From JAKAGZ01 sp035266865 (lineage in GTDB: Bacteria; Bacteroidota; Ignavibacteria; Ignavibacteriales; Ignavibacteriaceae), in assembly GCA_035266865.1 (NCBI GenBank), contig DATFMR010000098.1:1-64000 (forward strand): a DNA stretch of 64,000 nt, in the 5' to 3' direction. Shown piece after piece: positions 34,112-43,759 of this stretch (positions are counted from its first letter, which is position 1; every line of letters begins with the position of its first letter). A model generated the notes under the pieces. The model was not told the DNA's origin and searched no databases. It saw nothing but the letters and a program-made list of their open reading frames with translations. A program made the position numbers and the translations under genes.

Positions 34112-34126
34112 ATATTGTTCTTAATA

Positions 34127-34981
34127 TTATTTTTCGTACTTAAAGAATCCTTCACCTGTTTTTCTACCAAGTTTTTTTGCCGCAACCATTTTTTTCAACA
34201 AAGGACAAGGTCTGTATTTTGAATCGTTATACCCTGTATAAAGCACATCCATTATAGAAAGGCATACATCAAGCCCGATAAAATCTGCTAATGTTAATGG
34301 GCCCATTGGGTGGTTCATGCCAAGCTTCATAACAGTATCAATATCTTCTGCGGAAGCAACTCCTTCAAAAAGAGCAAAGATTGCTTCATTAATCATTGGC
34401 ATTAAAATCCTGTTTGAAATGAAACCAGGGTAATCAAATACTTCTACAGGTGTTTTTCCTAATTTTTCAGAAAGACTTTTAATTGCACTGTATGTATCAT
34501 CCGATGTACTATAACCACGAATTATCTCTACAAGTTTCATTACCGGGACAGGATTCATAAAATGCATACCAATTAACCTGTCAGCTCTACAAACTGTCGA
34601 TAACTCAGTTATAGAAATTGACGAAGTGTTTGAAGCGAATAATGAATCTTTTTTAACAATTCCTTCCAATGTTTTGAAGATATTAAGTTTTGCTTCTTTG
34701 TTTTCATAAATGGCTTCAATAACCAGGTCTGAATCGGCTGGAGTGTTTTCCACTCCAACAACTTTATTTATTCTCTTTAAAGTATCCGTTTTATCAACTG
34801 CACTTATTTTTTCTTTTTTAACCTGCCTGTCAAGATTTTTATCAATCGTGTTTAATGCTTTATCAGCTAATTCTGGATTCATTTCTATAATATTCACATT
34901 AAATCCATTAAGGGCGAATACGTGAACTATTCCATTACCCATTGTTCCACCACCAATAACAGAGACTTTTTTGATTTCCAT
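34127..34981 (-). CDS. 3-hydroxyacyl-CoA (3-hydroxybutyryl-CoA) dehydrogenase
   Basis: An NAD(P)-dependent enzyme of 284 residues that oxidises 3-hydroxybutyryl-CoA or reduces acetoacetyl-CoA. The Rossmann motif VIGGGTMGNGIVHVFA is at the N-terminus. Catalytic regions SNTSSISITEL and IGMHFMNPVPVMKLVEII with the active His follow, then GFISNRILMPMINEAIF and HPMGPLTLADFIGLD. The stand-alone length matches Hbd/PaaH proteins rather than the fused FadB. It follows the thiolase by 14 bp on the same strand, so the two act in sequence in butanoate or beta-oxidation chemistry. Confidence 0.93.
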   Translation of the reverse strand: MEIKKVSVIGGGTMGNGIVHVFALNGFNVNIIEMNPELADKALNTIDKNLDRQVKKEKISAVDKTDTLKRINKVVGVENTPADSDLVIEAIYENKEAKLNIFKTLEGIVKKDSLFASNTSSISITELSTVCRADRLIGMHFMNPVPVMKLVEIIRGYSTSDDTYSAIKSLSEKLGKTPVEVFDYPGFISNRILMPMINEAIFALFEGVASAEDIDTVMKLGMNHPMGPLTLADFIGLDVCLSIMDVLYTGYNDSKYRPCPLLKKMVAAKKLGRKTGEGFFKYEK

Positions 34982-34995
34982 TTTTACCCCCTGAA

Positions 34996-36177
34996 TTAAT
35001 TATTATAATTCTTAACTATTAAGGCAGAAGCTTCTCCACCCCCAATACAAAGTGACGCCAGTCCGTATTTAGATTTTCTCTTTATCATTTCGTGAATAAG
35101 AGTTGTTAAAATTCTTGCTCCACTTGCACCAATTGGATGTCCTAAAGCTACAGCTCCACCGTTAACATTTACATTGGCACCATCAAGTCCTAATATCTTA
35201 TTTACTGCTAAAGAGACAACAGCAAATGCTTCATTTATTTCAAAAAGATCTATATCCTTAATATTCAAACTCGCTTTTTTCAATACTTTATTTATAGCAT
35301 CTGCAGGAGCTGTAGTAAATTCAATTGGAGCTTTTGCCGCTGAACTTTGTGCAACAATTTCTACAAGAGGTTTAAGTCCTAATTCTTTTGCTTTATCTTC
35401 GCTCATTACTAAAAGTGCAGCCGCTCCGTCGTTAATTGAAGACGCATTTGCCGCCGTGACAACTCCATTTTTATCAAAAACAGGACGAAGACCGGTAATT
35501 TTTTCAAAACTAACTCTGGATGGCTCTTCATCTGTATCGACTATGACTTCTCCTTTTCTGCTCTTTACAGAAACATTGACTATTTCGTCCCTAAATATTC
35601 CATCTTTGGTTGCCTCGAGCGCTTTCTTATAAGAATTAATTGCAAATTCATCCAATTCTTCCCTGCTGAATTTGAAATCCTTTGCGCAGGCTTCAGCACA
35701 ATTGCCCATATGAATATCATTATAAACGTCCCAAAGACCATCTTTGACCATTGAATCCTCAACAACCCCATTACCTAATCTATAGCCGCTCCGTGCGTTA
35801 GGAAGCAAATATGGAGCATTTGTCATACTTTCCTGCCCACCTGCAACGATTATGTCAGCATCACCACATAAAATGGCCTGATGGGCAAGCATTACGGCTT
35901 TCAGTCCGCTTCCGCACATTTTGTTTAAGGTAAAGCATTCTGTTTTTTCAGGTAAACCTGCAAAAATTGCACTTTGCCTGGCCGGTGCCTGTCCCTGTCC
36001 GGCTGTTAAAACATTTCCAAAAATAACTTCGTCAATAAGGTTTTTATCTATGTTTGAATCATCAAGTACTGATTTAATTGCAAAACTGCCTAATTGTCCT
36101 GCACTAAATGAAGAAAGACTACCGCTCAAAGAGCCTATAGGTGTCCTTTTAGCATTAGTAATTACAATTTTTTTCAT
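34996..36177 (-). CDS. Acetyl-CoA C-acetyltransferase (thiolase)
   Basis: A 393-residue thiolase that condenses two acetyl-CoA or cleaves acetoacetyl-CoA. The nucleophilic Cys is in LNKMCGSGLKAVM (near residue 88), with NEAFAVVSLAVNKIL, the catalytic His in GGAVALGHPIGASGARIL, and the acid/base Cys in CIGGGEASALI. The N-terminus IVITNAKRTPIGS is typical of degradative/acetoacetyl-type thiolases. It is paired with the 3-hydroxyacyl-CoA dehydrogenase just downstream, suggesting a short-chain acyl-CoA route. Confidence 0.94.
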   Translation of the reverse strand: MKKIVITNAKRTPIGSLSGSLSSFSAGQLGSFAIKSVLDDSNIDKNLIDEVIFGNVLTAGQGQAPARQSAIFAGLPEKTECFTLNKMCGSGLKAVMLAHQAILCGDADIIVAGGQESMTNAPYLLPNARSGYRLGNGVVEDSMVKDGLWDVYNDIHMGNCAEACAKDFKFSREELDEFAINSYKKALEATKDGIFRDEIVNVSVKSRKGEVIVDTDEEPSRVSFEKITGLRPVFDKNGVVTAANASSINDGAAALLVMSEDKAKELGLKPLVEIVAQSSAAKAPIEFTTAPADAINKVLKKASLNIKDIDLFEINEAFAVVSLAVNKILGLDGANVNVNGGAVALGHPIGASGARILTTLIHEMIKRKSKYGLASLCIGGGEASALIVKNYNN

Positions 36178-36310
36178 TATTAATACCTCAATTTTTAATT
36201 AAATTCTATTTTGTAATCCTTTGAATACAAAATTAAAGAAATTAGACCTAAAAAACTTTTGTTATCCTTTAAATTCTCAACAGGGGAAAAATCAGTATTA
36301 TTTCTGGCTA

Positions 36311-37453
36311 TTAAACCAATGCCCGATTTTTTTCCTTTTTAGGGATTGTCAGAGAAGCTAATTCAAAAATAATATTCAAAGCTATTAAGTTCGGATTTAT
36401 ATTATTTTTTAAAACTGATGCAAACCTATCAAGTTTGGATACAATATCATTTAATTTTAAATCCGGGAATCGTGTATTAAATTTTTCCAAGGTTTCAACA
36501 TGTTTTTCGAAGAAGTATTTATCAGCTCTGAATCTAAATTTTTGAACATCTTTTAACCATGTTATTATCATTTGAATAACAATTCTAAGATTCTCTACAG
36601 CATTTTCTTCCAGTAATTTATTAATCTCCATTAAAGCTGAATGATATTTTCTTCCAAATGAATATCTAAGAATATATATAGTTTTATCAATTAATCTTTC
36701 AATATCCTGATCTAATAAGTTTAATGCAGAGGATAGAGAGCCTCCTGCAAATGGCGCAACCTGACTCGCTTCATTTTTACTTATTTCGAATTTATTCACA
36801 AGTAATTTTACTAGTTCACTTTCCTTCAAAGGTTGAAACGGAATAGACCAACAGCGCGATCGGATAGTTTCTCTTAATAATCCTGGAAATGGTGTACAAA
36901 GTATAAATATTATGCCTTCCGGCGGTTCCTCAAGATTTTTTAGAAGTGCATTTTGAGCTTCCTCATTCATTAAATGAGCATCGGAAAGAATCACAACCCT
37001 ATATTTTACATCACTAAAATTAAAAGATAAATATTTTTTAATATCGCGGATACTGCTAATTTTAATTTGTGTGGCTTTTGGAACTCTTATTTTGTAATAA
37101 GGATTTTGAATTTTCTTTGCAAGTTCTTCATGATATAATTCATTTTCTTCTGCAGATAATTTCTCGAAAGGACCGCTTGTATCGGTTTCACTTTTACCAC
37201 GAGGTAGTGGTGTAATATATTTTATATAGGGCTCAGAAAATGTAGCAATTTGCTTCGAAATTTTTTCACTTTCTTCCGGAGTAATTAAACAATTATTTAA
37301 ATTTTGAGCAAATTTTATAGCAGTATATTCTTTGCCTATACCATTAGCTCCATAAAAAAGGAAGGCATGGGGAATTGAAGAATTTTTAATTAATCTTTCA
37401 AGAATATTCTTGACAGACTCCTGTCCATAAATTCCATTCCAGTCTATATTCAT
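36311..37453 (-). CDS. holB: DNA polymerase III delta' subunit
   Basis: A clamp-loader subunit of 380 residues. The P-loop FYGANGIGKEYTAIKFAQ (Lys41) and the NALLKNLEEPPEGIIFILCT and RSRCWSIPF (SRC motif) regions mark an AAA+ DnaX/HolB protein. The start sits in GIYGQESVKNILERL, usual for delta'. An insertion around residues 80-120 with acidic and proline residues is present. A terminator for the upstream DUF2795 gene lies only a few bases before its start codon, so it needs its own promoter or read-through. Confidence 0.88.
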   Translation of the reverse strand: MNIDWNGIYGQESVKNILERLIKNSSIPHAFLFYGANGIGKEYTAIKFAQNLNNCLITPEESEKISKQIATFSEPYIKYITPLPRGKSETDTSGPFEKLSAEENELYHEELAKKIQNPYYKIRVPKATQIKISSIRDIKKYLSFNFSDVKYRVVILSDAHLMNEEAQNALLKNLEEPPEGIIFILCTPFPGLLRETIRSRCWSIPFQPLKESELVKLLVNKFEISKNEASQVAPFAGGSLSSALNLLDQDIERLIDKTIYILRYSFGRKYHSALMEINKLLEENAVENLRIVIQMIITWLKDVQKFRFRADKYFFEKHVETLEKFNTRFPDLKLNDIVSKLDRFASVLKNNINPNLIALNIIFELASLTIPKKEKNRALV

Positions 37454-37455
37454 AT

Positions 37456-37481
37456 CATAAAAAAAGCGCCAAACAGCGCTT
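37456..37481 (-). terminator. Terminator after the DUF2795 gene
   Basis: AAGCGC (37464-37469) pairs with GCGCTT (37476-37481) around CAAACA. The A-run on the left gives a T-run on the minus strand. It closes the minus-strand transcript ending at 37489. Confidence 0.75.
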
Positions 37482-37488
37482 CAATAAA

Positions 37489-37707
37489 TTAGTCGTCAAC
37501 GTTATAGAAGAAGTCCTCTTCAGAGGGATAATCCGGCCATATATCTTCAATAGTTTCATAAGGCTCTTCATTATCCTCTAATTCGAGTAAATTTTCAATT
37601 ACTTCGTATGGTGCACCAATTCTATCAGCATATTCAATCAACTCTTCCTTTGTAGCCGGCCATGGTGCATCGTCTAGATAGGATGCAAGCTCAACTGTCC
37701 AGATCAT
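37489..37707 (-). CDS. DUF2795 family small acidic protein
   Basis: A 72-residue acidic protein: TVELASYLDDAPWPATKEELIEYADRIGAP, then ending in DIWPDYPSEEDFFYNVDD. This matches the DUF2795 family, a short helical domain conserved across many bacteria with no known biochemical function. It is followed by a good terminator and preceded, 17 bp away, by the M23 peptidase gene, so they may be co-transcribed. Confidence 0.8.
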   Translation of the reverse strand: MIWTVELASYLDDAPWPATKEELIEYADRIGAPYEVIENLLELEDNEEPYETIEDIWPDYPSEEDFFYNVDD

Positions 37708-37724
37708 ATATTATCTCCGCAGAT

Positions 37725-38660
37725 TTATTCCTTTATATTCGAGTTAGTTGAATCAAAAAAAGCCATATCATCAAAGAAAAATTCAAGTGGGTTTACTATC
37801 ACCCCATTATGATGAACTTCATAATGTAAATGTGGGCCAGTTGCCAACCCGGAACTTCCAGATTTTGCAATAAGTTCTCCACGTTTAACGGTAGTACCTC
37901 TTTTTACTAATGTTTTTGAAAGATGTGCATAAATTGTTCTATAACCAAAACCGTGATTTATTTCAACAACAAGTCCAAATCCGCCCCTGTAACCTACAAA
38001 ATCAATTTTGCCATTACCTGTAGCATGAACCGGAGTTCCACGGTCAGCCAAAATATCTATTCCTTCGTGCATACGTCTAATACCTAATATAGGATGGAAT
38101 CTCATTCCGAAATCGTGTTCAACTGTTCCACTGCATGGTTTTATAGCCGGCATGCTTGCATAAAGATTTTTATTTTCTTTTAATTGATTTGTAATTTCAT
38201 CGTATTGAGATTTTTCAAATTTAATTTTTCTGCTTACTTCATCAACAAAAGCCAACGCATCTTTCAATTTCAAAGAGGATCTATCATTCAGAAAATCAAG
38301 TGAAATATCAAACGATCCACCACCAATACCAACCGATTTTTCTTCATCAGAAACTGGTTCAAGATCGGCCGCTAGTCTCAGGTCCCTATCTCGCTTGCTA
38401 ATGCTGTCAATCTGGTGATTAAGGGTTTCGTATTGAGATGAAATTTCGAGGAGTTTCCTTTTTAAAGCTTGGTTTTCATTCCGAAGCGACAAGATGCTAC
38501 TCTCCGGATTTACAAGGGAATTAATTAGGAAATATGCCCCAAATATTATTGCGCTAAAGGTTAAAACTGCCAAGGAAAAGTATGAAACCAACTTTACCTT
38601 ATAGTTCTTAATCTCTATAAACTGCAGTTTTGACTTGGAAAAGTAATATAAATTTTTCAT
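37725..38660 (-). CDS. M23-family metallopeptidase, membrane anchored
   Basis: A 311-residue LytM/peptidase M23 protein likely to cut peptidoglycan cross-links or activate amidases. One transmembrane helix (about 26-48), a coiled coil (about 55-95), then the M23 domain with zinc ligands in RRMHEGIDILADRGTPV (His and Asp), the catalytic AHLSK and GPHLHYEVH. All ligand motifs are present, so it is probably an active hydrolase rather than a degenerate EnvC type. Periplasmic orientation follows from the N-terminal anchor. Confidence 0.92.
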   Translation of the reverse strand: MKNLYYFSKSKLQFIEIKNYKVKLVSYFSLAVLTFSAIIFGAYFLINSLVNPESSILSLRNENQALKRKLLEISSQYETLNHQIDSISKRDRDLRLAADLEPVSDEEKSVGIGGGSFDISLDFLNDRSSLKLKDALAFVDEVSRKIKFEKSQYDEITNQLKENKNLYASMPAIKPCSGTVEHDFGMRFHPILGIRRMHEGIDILADRGTPVHATGNGKIDFVGYRGGFGLVVEINHGFGYRTIYAHLSKTLVKRGTTVKRGELIAKSGSSGLATGPHLHYEVHHNGVIVNPLEFFFDDMAFFDSTNSNIKE

Positions 38661-38707
38661 AAACGAAGTGAGAATGTAAAAAAATAGAGTTTATTTGTCA
38701 AGGATTA

Positions 38708-39721
38708 TTATTCAAAATCGTGTTCAAAATAGTCTACACCACGAATATCGCTATTTTCCTTCCTTAAAAGTTTGCTTGTAAGCCTTTTTTCAAAGAATTT
38801 AGCAGAATCGTATCCATAATGCTTTAATAAATAATTCAGGCTAATAACCTCAGAAATAACAGTTATATTTTTACCAGGAATGATTGGTAGTTTAATGTAG
38901 GGAATCTCAACATTTGAAATCGTAACAGTGCTTTCATCCAAACCAGTTCGGGTATATTCGGCTTTTTCATTCCAAATTTCAAGCTCAACAACAATTTCCA
39001 GCCTCTTTTGATGTCTGATTGCCCTTATACCGAACATTTTTTCTACATTAATTAAACCAAGACCTCTAATTTCCATAAAATGCTTAACGAGGTTGGTTCC
39101 CGAGCCCATTAAAATTCCTTCACCCTTTTTGGTTAAAATAATTACATCATCTGCCACCAGCCTGTGTCCCCTTTCAACCAAATCAAGAGCAACTTCACTT
39201 TTCCCAATTCCCGACTTTCCTACGAATAAAATTCCAACTCCGTAAACATCCACAAATGAGCCGTGAATTGAAATCCTTTCAGCAAATTGATCGTCCAGAA
39301 AATCACTTAAAAAGTAAACGGTTTTGGTTGTAGGATATGGTGATCCAAAAATGGAAATTTTGTGCTTATTAGCCAACTCAAGCAAAATAGGCATTGGTTG
39401 ATTTTTATCTGTAATTACAATGCAGGGTATTTCAAAATTAAATAATCGCTCAAGAGTTTCCTTCTGTTTATTGTCAGACAATTGGCTAAGGTATTGCATT
39501 TCGGTATTACCAAAAATTTGGACACGATTAAACGAAAATAAATCCACAAACCCCGCCAAAGCAAGGCCGGGTCTGTGAAGGTTTTGGTCCACAATTTTAT
39601 TCTCAAATCCGGATCGATTTGAAAACAATTTTATTTTAAATGTATCCTTTGTAGCTTTATAAAAGAACTCAATTGAAATTTTATCTTTCTTTGTTATTGC
39701 TTTATGATCGATCTTAATCAT
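38708..39721 (-). CDS. hprK: HPr kinase/phosphorylase
   Basis: Phosphorylates and dephosphorylates HPr at the regulatory Ser in bacteria with PTS-related signalling. The catalytic domain has the conserved HG in ISIHGSFVDVYGVG, the P-loop GKSGIGKSEVALDL at about 168-181, and VADDVIIL, then the family signature EIRGLGLINV. The 337-residue length is slightly above average. It directly abuts hpf (no gap) and follows xerC and topA on the same strand, a cluster seen in Bacteroidota/Chlorobi. No HPr or EI gene lies in this window. Confidence 0.93.
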   Translation of the reverse strand: MIKIDHKAITKKDKISIEFFYKATKDTFKIKLFSNRSGFENKIVDQNLHRPGLALAGFVDLFSFNRVQIFGNTEMQYLSQLSDNKQKETLERLFNFEIPCIVITDKNQPMPILLELANKHKISIFGSPYPTTKTVYFLSDFLDDQFAERISIHGSFVDVYGVGILFVGKSGIGKSEVALDLVERGHRLVADDVIILTKKGEGILMGSGTNLVKHFMEIRGLGLINVEKMFGIRAIRHQKRLEIVVELEIWNEKAEYTRTGLDESTVTISNVEIPYIKLPIIPGKNITVISEVISLNYLLKHYGYDSAKFFEKRLTSKLLRKENSDIRGVDYFEHDFE

Positions 39722-40024
39722 TTAATGTTTCTTCGATATTCTTTTTGTTTTTAATTTTTTTAACTGTCTTGATATCTTTTCAACAGATGCATTAACAGAT
39801 TTTACAAAATCTTCAGTTTGTTCCTTTGCAGTTAAAGTTTGTCCCGGAACTTGCAAAATGATTTCTGCAATTTTAAGACTATCCTTTGGATTTTGATAAC
39901 TTAATATAACATCTGCATTTAGAATATCATCATTAAATTTTCTCAAAGAATTTATCTGGCCTTCTATGTGTTCTTTTAATGTACTGTGTGCTTTGAATTT
40001 CCTGGCTGTTATTGAAATATTCAT
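39722..40024 (-). CDS. hpf: Ribosome hibernation-promoting factor HPF/RaiA (short form)
   Basis: A 100-residue protein of the sigma-54 modulation/HPF family that binds inactive 70S ribosomes in stationary phase. It begins NISITARKFKAHSTLKEHIEGQ and includes NADVILSYQNPKDSLKIAEI and VPGQTLTAKEQTEDFVKSVNASVEK, the usual beta-alpha-beta-beta-beta-alpha arrangement. It lacks the long C-terminal dimerisation domain. It sits between xerC and hprK, with the hprK start immediately after its stop. Confidence 0.9.
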   Translation of the reverse strand: MNISITARKFKAHSTLKEHIEGQINSLRKFNDDILNADVILSYQNPKDSLKIAEIILQVPGQTLTAKEQTEDFVKSVNASVEKISRQLKKLKTKRISKKH

Positions 40025-40040
40025 AGGTCCTCCGGTTAAA

Positions 40041-40928
40041 TTAAGATTTTGGATGAGCCTTTTTATACGCTGATTTTAGCCGTTCCACACTAACATGTGT
40101 GTAGATTTGTGTAGTTGAGAGATTTTCGTGCCCAAGTATTTCTTTCACTGCACGAAGATCGGCTCCGTTATCAAGCATATGTGTCGCTGCACTGTGCCTC
40201 AATATATGAGGGCTTTTCTTTTTTATATCCGTCACTTTTGATAAATATTTGTTAACAATTCTATGTACATACCGCGGATATATTCTTTTACCATTTCCAT
40301 TAATTAATAAAGCTTCTTTACCTCCGCTTTTGGTTTTAATTAAAAGATATTCATTAATAATTTTAATTGATTTGTCACCAACAGGTACAATCCTTTCTTT
40401 ATTCCCCTTTCCTCTTACTCTTAAAATTTTTTCTTTAAAATCCAGGCTTTGATTATTAAGGCTACATAATTCTTCTACGCGCAATGCACAACCATAAAGT
40501 ATTTCAATTATGGCTGTAATAAGTTTTGATTCATACTCATCATTTTCTTCTTTAGCAAGCTCATAAGTTTTCAGTATATCTTTTTCAGATACAATCTCCG
40601 GTAGTTTCCTTGCAGATTTTGGATTTGATATTCCGGATGCCGGGTTTACTTCGATATACTTATTCTGGAATGCAAATTTAAATAATCCTCTTAGTGCAGC
40701 AAGTTTTCGTGAAATTGAATTTTTACTAATTCCCTTTTCACTTAACATCATTAGAAAAGATTTAATAAATCTTTCATTAATACTGGAAATGGAATTGCGG
40801 TCGTAAACAGAGCAATAAACTAAAAACTCTGTAAGATCAGTTTTATAAGATTTAACAGTATTAGCAGAATATCTTTTAATGCTGCTCAAATCTTCAATAT
40901 ATTTTGAAAAGATTAAATTTATATCCAT
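40041..40928 (-). CDS. Tyrosine recombinase XerC/XerD
   Basis: A site-specific recombinase of 295 residues, the size of XerC/XerD that resolve chromosome dimers at dif. The N-terminal SAM-like domain (SIKRYSANTVKSYKTDL) and catalytic domain are intact: Arg in GCALRVEELCSL, Lys in VRGKGNKERIVPV, HILRHSAATHML, GHENLSTTQIYTHV with the nucleophile Tyr. It is part of a topA-xerC-hpf-hprK run, which argues for a housekeeping recombinase rather than a phage integrase. Whether XerC or XerD cannot be settled; no dif site was recognised. Confidence 0.92.
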   Translation of the reverse strand: MDINLIFSKYIEDLSSIKRYSANTVKSYKTDLTEFLVYCSVYDRNSISSINERFIKSFLMMLSEKGISKNSISRKLAALRGLFKFAFQNKYIEVNPASGISNPKSARKLPEIVSEKDILKTYELAKEENDEYESKLITAIIEILYGCALRVEELCSLNNQSLDFKEKILRVRGKGNKERIVPVGDKSIKIINEYLLIKTKSGGKEALLINGNGKRIYPRYVHRIVNKYLSKVTDIKKKSPHILRHSAATHMLDNGADLRAVKEILGHENLSTTQIYTHVSVERLKSAYKKAHPKS

Positions 40929-40931
40929 TAA

Positions 40932-43262
40932 TTAATCTTCTTGAATCTCTTCAACCTCTTCTTCAATTACTTCCTCACCACAAACAGGACACTTAAGGTA
41001 TTCACCTTTCTTTTTAGTGAATCTTTTTTCAAGAAATTCAGAATCACCATTAGGACAAGGTTGAGCTATAGGTTTATACCAACTTACAAAATTACAATCA
41101 GGAAATCTTGAACAACCATAAAATAACTTATTTCTGCGAGATTTTCTCTCCACAATTTCGCCTTCTTTACATTTTGGGCAATTCACGCCGAGTGTTATGT
41201 TTTTGATGAAATCACACTCAGGAAATTTTTCACACCCAATAAATCTTCCATATTTCCCGTTTCTTATTACAGTACGGGCACCGCATTTTTCACATTTTTC
41301 ACCGGTATATTCTGGTTCCTGGTTTTGAGCAGCAATTTCCTTAAATGATTTAATATTTTCACAATCCGGATAATTACTACATGCAAGATATTTACCAAAC
41401 CTCCCAACCTTTATTATCATTTCACCGCCGCACTTATCACAGAGTATTTTGTCAATTTTGTCTTCAACTTCTTTAAGTGCTTTGGAAAAAGGTTGATAAA
41501 AATCATCCAGAACTTTTTCGTATTCATTATCGCCGCTAGCAATCTGGTCAAGCTCATTTTCCATTAGAGAAGTAAAATCTTCATTAATTATGTTAGGAAA
41601 ATTTTTAACAAGAATTTTGCTTACTTCTTTGCCAAGCTTCGTGGGGACAAGTTTACGAGTCTCCATATCAACGTATTTTCTATCCTGTATTGTACTTACA
41701 ATATGAGAATATGTACTTGGTCTGCCAATTCCTTTACTTTCGAGTTCTTTAATTAAAGAACTTTCTGTAAATCTTGCAGGCGGTTTGGTAAAATGCTGAG
41801 TCTTTTGTAATTCATCTAATCCAAGATTCTGATTTTTCTCAAGCCCGAGTGGAATAGTGTCATTCCTATATTCTTCTTTTTCTTCAGCATTAGCTTTTTG
41901 TTCAATAACTTCTTCATAAACCTGTAAAAACCCGTTAAATTTAATAGCACTTCCAAAAGCTTTAAAAATATATTCGTCGGCACTAATTTCAATAACAGTA
42001 GTTTCCATTAACGCTGGAGTCATCTGGGAGGAAACAAACCTGTTCCAGATTAATTCGTAAAGTTTAAATGATTTATTATCAAGATATTTCTTTACAAATT
42101 CAGGAGTGTACTTTATTGAAGTTGGACGTATAGCTTCATGCGCATCCTGAACATTGGCTTTCTTTTTCTTTTCATATGAATTTGGTTTTTCAGGAAGATA
42201 ATCTTTACCATAAGTTTCATTAATAAAATCCCTGGCAAGCGGCATAAATTCATCACTGATCCTGGTTGAATCAGTTCTCATATAAGTTATAAGTCCCACT
42301 GTTCCTTCATCACCAAGTTCAATACCTTCGTATAATTTTTGTGCAAACATCATTGTCTGTTTTGGCCTCATTCCTAATCTCCTGGAAGCTTCAGCCTGCA
42401 ATGTGCTTGTTATAAAAGGAGCGGAAGGATTTCTTTTCGTATTTCTTTTGGAAATATTTGAAATTGAATAATTTTCTTTAGGAGAAAGAATATCAAAAAT
42501 TTCAGTTGCTGATTTTTCATCATTTATTGAAAAGTAGTCCGCAAGAAATTCTTTCCATTCTTTTTCATTCATCTCAGGTTTCGGAGGAACTTTAATATCC
42601 TTTCCATCTATACTGAATAATTTAGCTTTGAATGTTTCGTTTTTATGTGTTTTAAAGATTGCCCAAATAGACCAGTACTCTGTTGTAATAAATCTATCAA
42701 TTGCCTCTTCCCTGTCACAAATAATCTTTAAAGCAACTGATTGAACTCTTCCAGCTGAAACTGATGTACTACCTGACATTTCAATTACAGCCTTCCACAG
42801 AAACGGACTCATTTTATAACCAATAATCCTATCCATTACTCTTCGAGCTCTTTGAGATCTAACAAGGAATTCATCAATAGCACGCGGATTTTCCATCGCT
42901 TTTTTTATGCCGGTCTTTGTAATTTCATTAAAGAGTACTCTATATAATGAGGAGTCCTCAGAAATTTTAATAACATCGGCAATATCCTGGGCAATTGCTT
43001 CTCCTTCACGGTCTGGGTCAGTTGCAATGTAAATGTTTTTACTTTTCGCAGCTAAGGATTTAATCTTCTTTATTAAATCTCCCTTTCCCCGAATGTTTAG
43101 ATATTGCACTTTAAATCCATCATCAGGATCAACCCCAAGTTTTGTTTTAGGTAAATTTCTGATATGACCGATTGTAGCAGTTACCAAAAAATCTTTACCA
43201 AGATATTTATTTATTGTTTTTGCTTTTGCAGGTGATTCCACAAGTACTAAATTTTTAGCCAT
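40932..43262 (-). CDS. topA: DNA topoisomerase I with C-terminal zinc fingers
   Basis: A type IA topoisomerase of 776 residues that relaxes negative supercoils. The Toprim domain starts LVLVESPAKAKTINKYLG and includes ATDPDREGEAIA. The active-site Tyr is in GLITYMRTDSTR. Four C-terminal zinc-ribbon repeats are visible (CDKCGG, CEKCGA, CPKCKE, then a degenerate CPNGDSEF with CPVCG). The last ribbon lacks one Cys pair partner. It sits between smg and xerC with a 3-bp gap to xerC, so co-transcription is likely. Confidence 0.97.
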   Translation of the reverse strand: MAKNLVLVESPAKAKTINKYLGKDFLVTATIGHIRNLPKTKLGVDPDDGFKVQYLNIRGKGDLIKKIKSLAAKSKNIYIATDPDREGEAIAQDIADVIKISEDSSLYRVLFNEITKTGIKKAMENPRAIDEFLVRSQRARRVMDRIIGYKMSPFLWKAVIEMSGSTSVSAGRVQSVALKIICDREEAIDRFITTEYWSIWAIFKTHKNETFKAKLFSIDGKDIKVPPKPEMNEKEWKEFLADYFSINDEKSATEIFDILSPKENYSISNISKRNTKRNPSAPFITSTLQAEASRRLGMRPKQTMMFAQKLYEGIELGDEGTVGLITYMRTDSTRISDEFMPLARDFINETYGKDYLPEKPNSYEKKKKANVQDAHEAIRPTSIKYTPEFVKKYLDNKSFKLYELIWNRFVSSQMTPALMETTVIEISADEYIFKAFGSAIKFNGFLQVYEEVIEQKANAEEKEEYRNDTIPLGLEKNQNLGLDELQKTQHFTKPPARFTESSLIKELESKGIGRPSTYSHIVSTIQDRKYVDMETRKLVPTKLGKEVSKILVKNFPNIINEDFTSLMENELDQIASGDNEYEKVLDDFYQPFSKALKEVEDKIDKILCDKCGGEMIIKVGRFGKYLACSNYPDCENIKSFKEIAAQNQEPEYTGEKCEKCGARTVIRNGKYGRFIGCEKFPECDFIKNITLGVNCPKCKEGEIVERKSRRNKLFYGCSRFPDCNFVSWYKPIAQPCPNGDSEFLEKRFTKKKGEYLKCPVCGEEVIEEEVEEIQED

Positions 43263-43272
43263 TTTCCTTCTT

Positions 43273-43731
43273 TTAATTTATCGTATCAGATGAATATAAT
43301 AATATTCTGCTGCCCGGGAGCATAAGTCTATCAAGGTCTAAAAACAATGATAAAATAAGCAGGTTGATCTGATCAATTGTAATTGCTTCCTCGGAAAAAT
43401 ATTTTAATTCCTCGAGGATATTTTCAAGTTCACTGTTTGTTAATAATTGCAAATTATAAAAATGCAAAATATAATTATAATTTTTTACACCAAGCTGATC
43501 AATTTCGGAAACAGACAAAGTTCTAAAGCTTTTAGATTCCTTGGAGGAACTTCCCCTTACATCCAGTCTGTTTCGTTTATCCTTTTCATGCAGCCAGCTA
43601 TAAGCGGCAGCAATTACATTTTTATCGTATTTTGTTTCCTTATTTAGTTTTTGCGTTTTCTCATCTTCAGGCAGATCCATTTTCATAATTTCATTTATTT
43701 TAACCAGAACTTCAACAATTTCAGTAATCAT
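43273..43731 (-). CDS. smg: Smg/DUF494 family protein
   Basis: A 152-residue helical protein of the DUF494 (Smg) family: AAAYSWLHEK early, RTLSVSEIDQLGVKNYNYI in the middle and ITIDQINLLILSLF near the end. The function is unknown. Its partner is topA, 10 bp downstream; the smg-topA neighbourhood is also seen in gammaproteobacteria. The match rests on the RxLSxxEIDxLG motif and gene order rather than on strong identity. Confidence 0.65.
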   Translation of the reverse strand: MITEIVEVLVKINEIMKMDLPEDEKTQKLNKETKYDKNVIAAAYSWLHEKDKRNRLDVRGSSSKESKSFRTLSVSEIDQLGVKNYNYILHFYNLQLLTNSELENILEELKYFSEEAITIDQINLLILSLFLDLDRLMLPGSRILLYSSDTIN

Positions 43732-43759
43732 TTAATCTCTTTAATTGTTAATAATATAA

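Noticed and set aside
35174..35632. 152-codon plus-strand frame
   Set aside because: Antisense to the thiolase gene.
40041..40928. Tyrosine recombinase as the integrase of a mobile element
   Set aside because: Size, motifs and its place between topA and hpf fit a housekeeping XerC/XerD, and no attachment repeats flank it.
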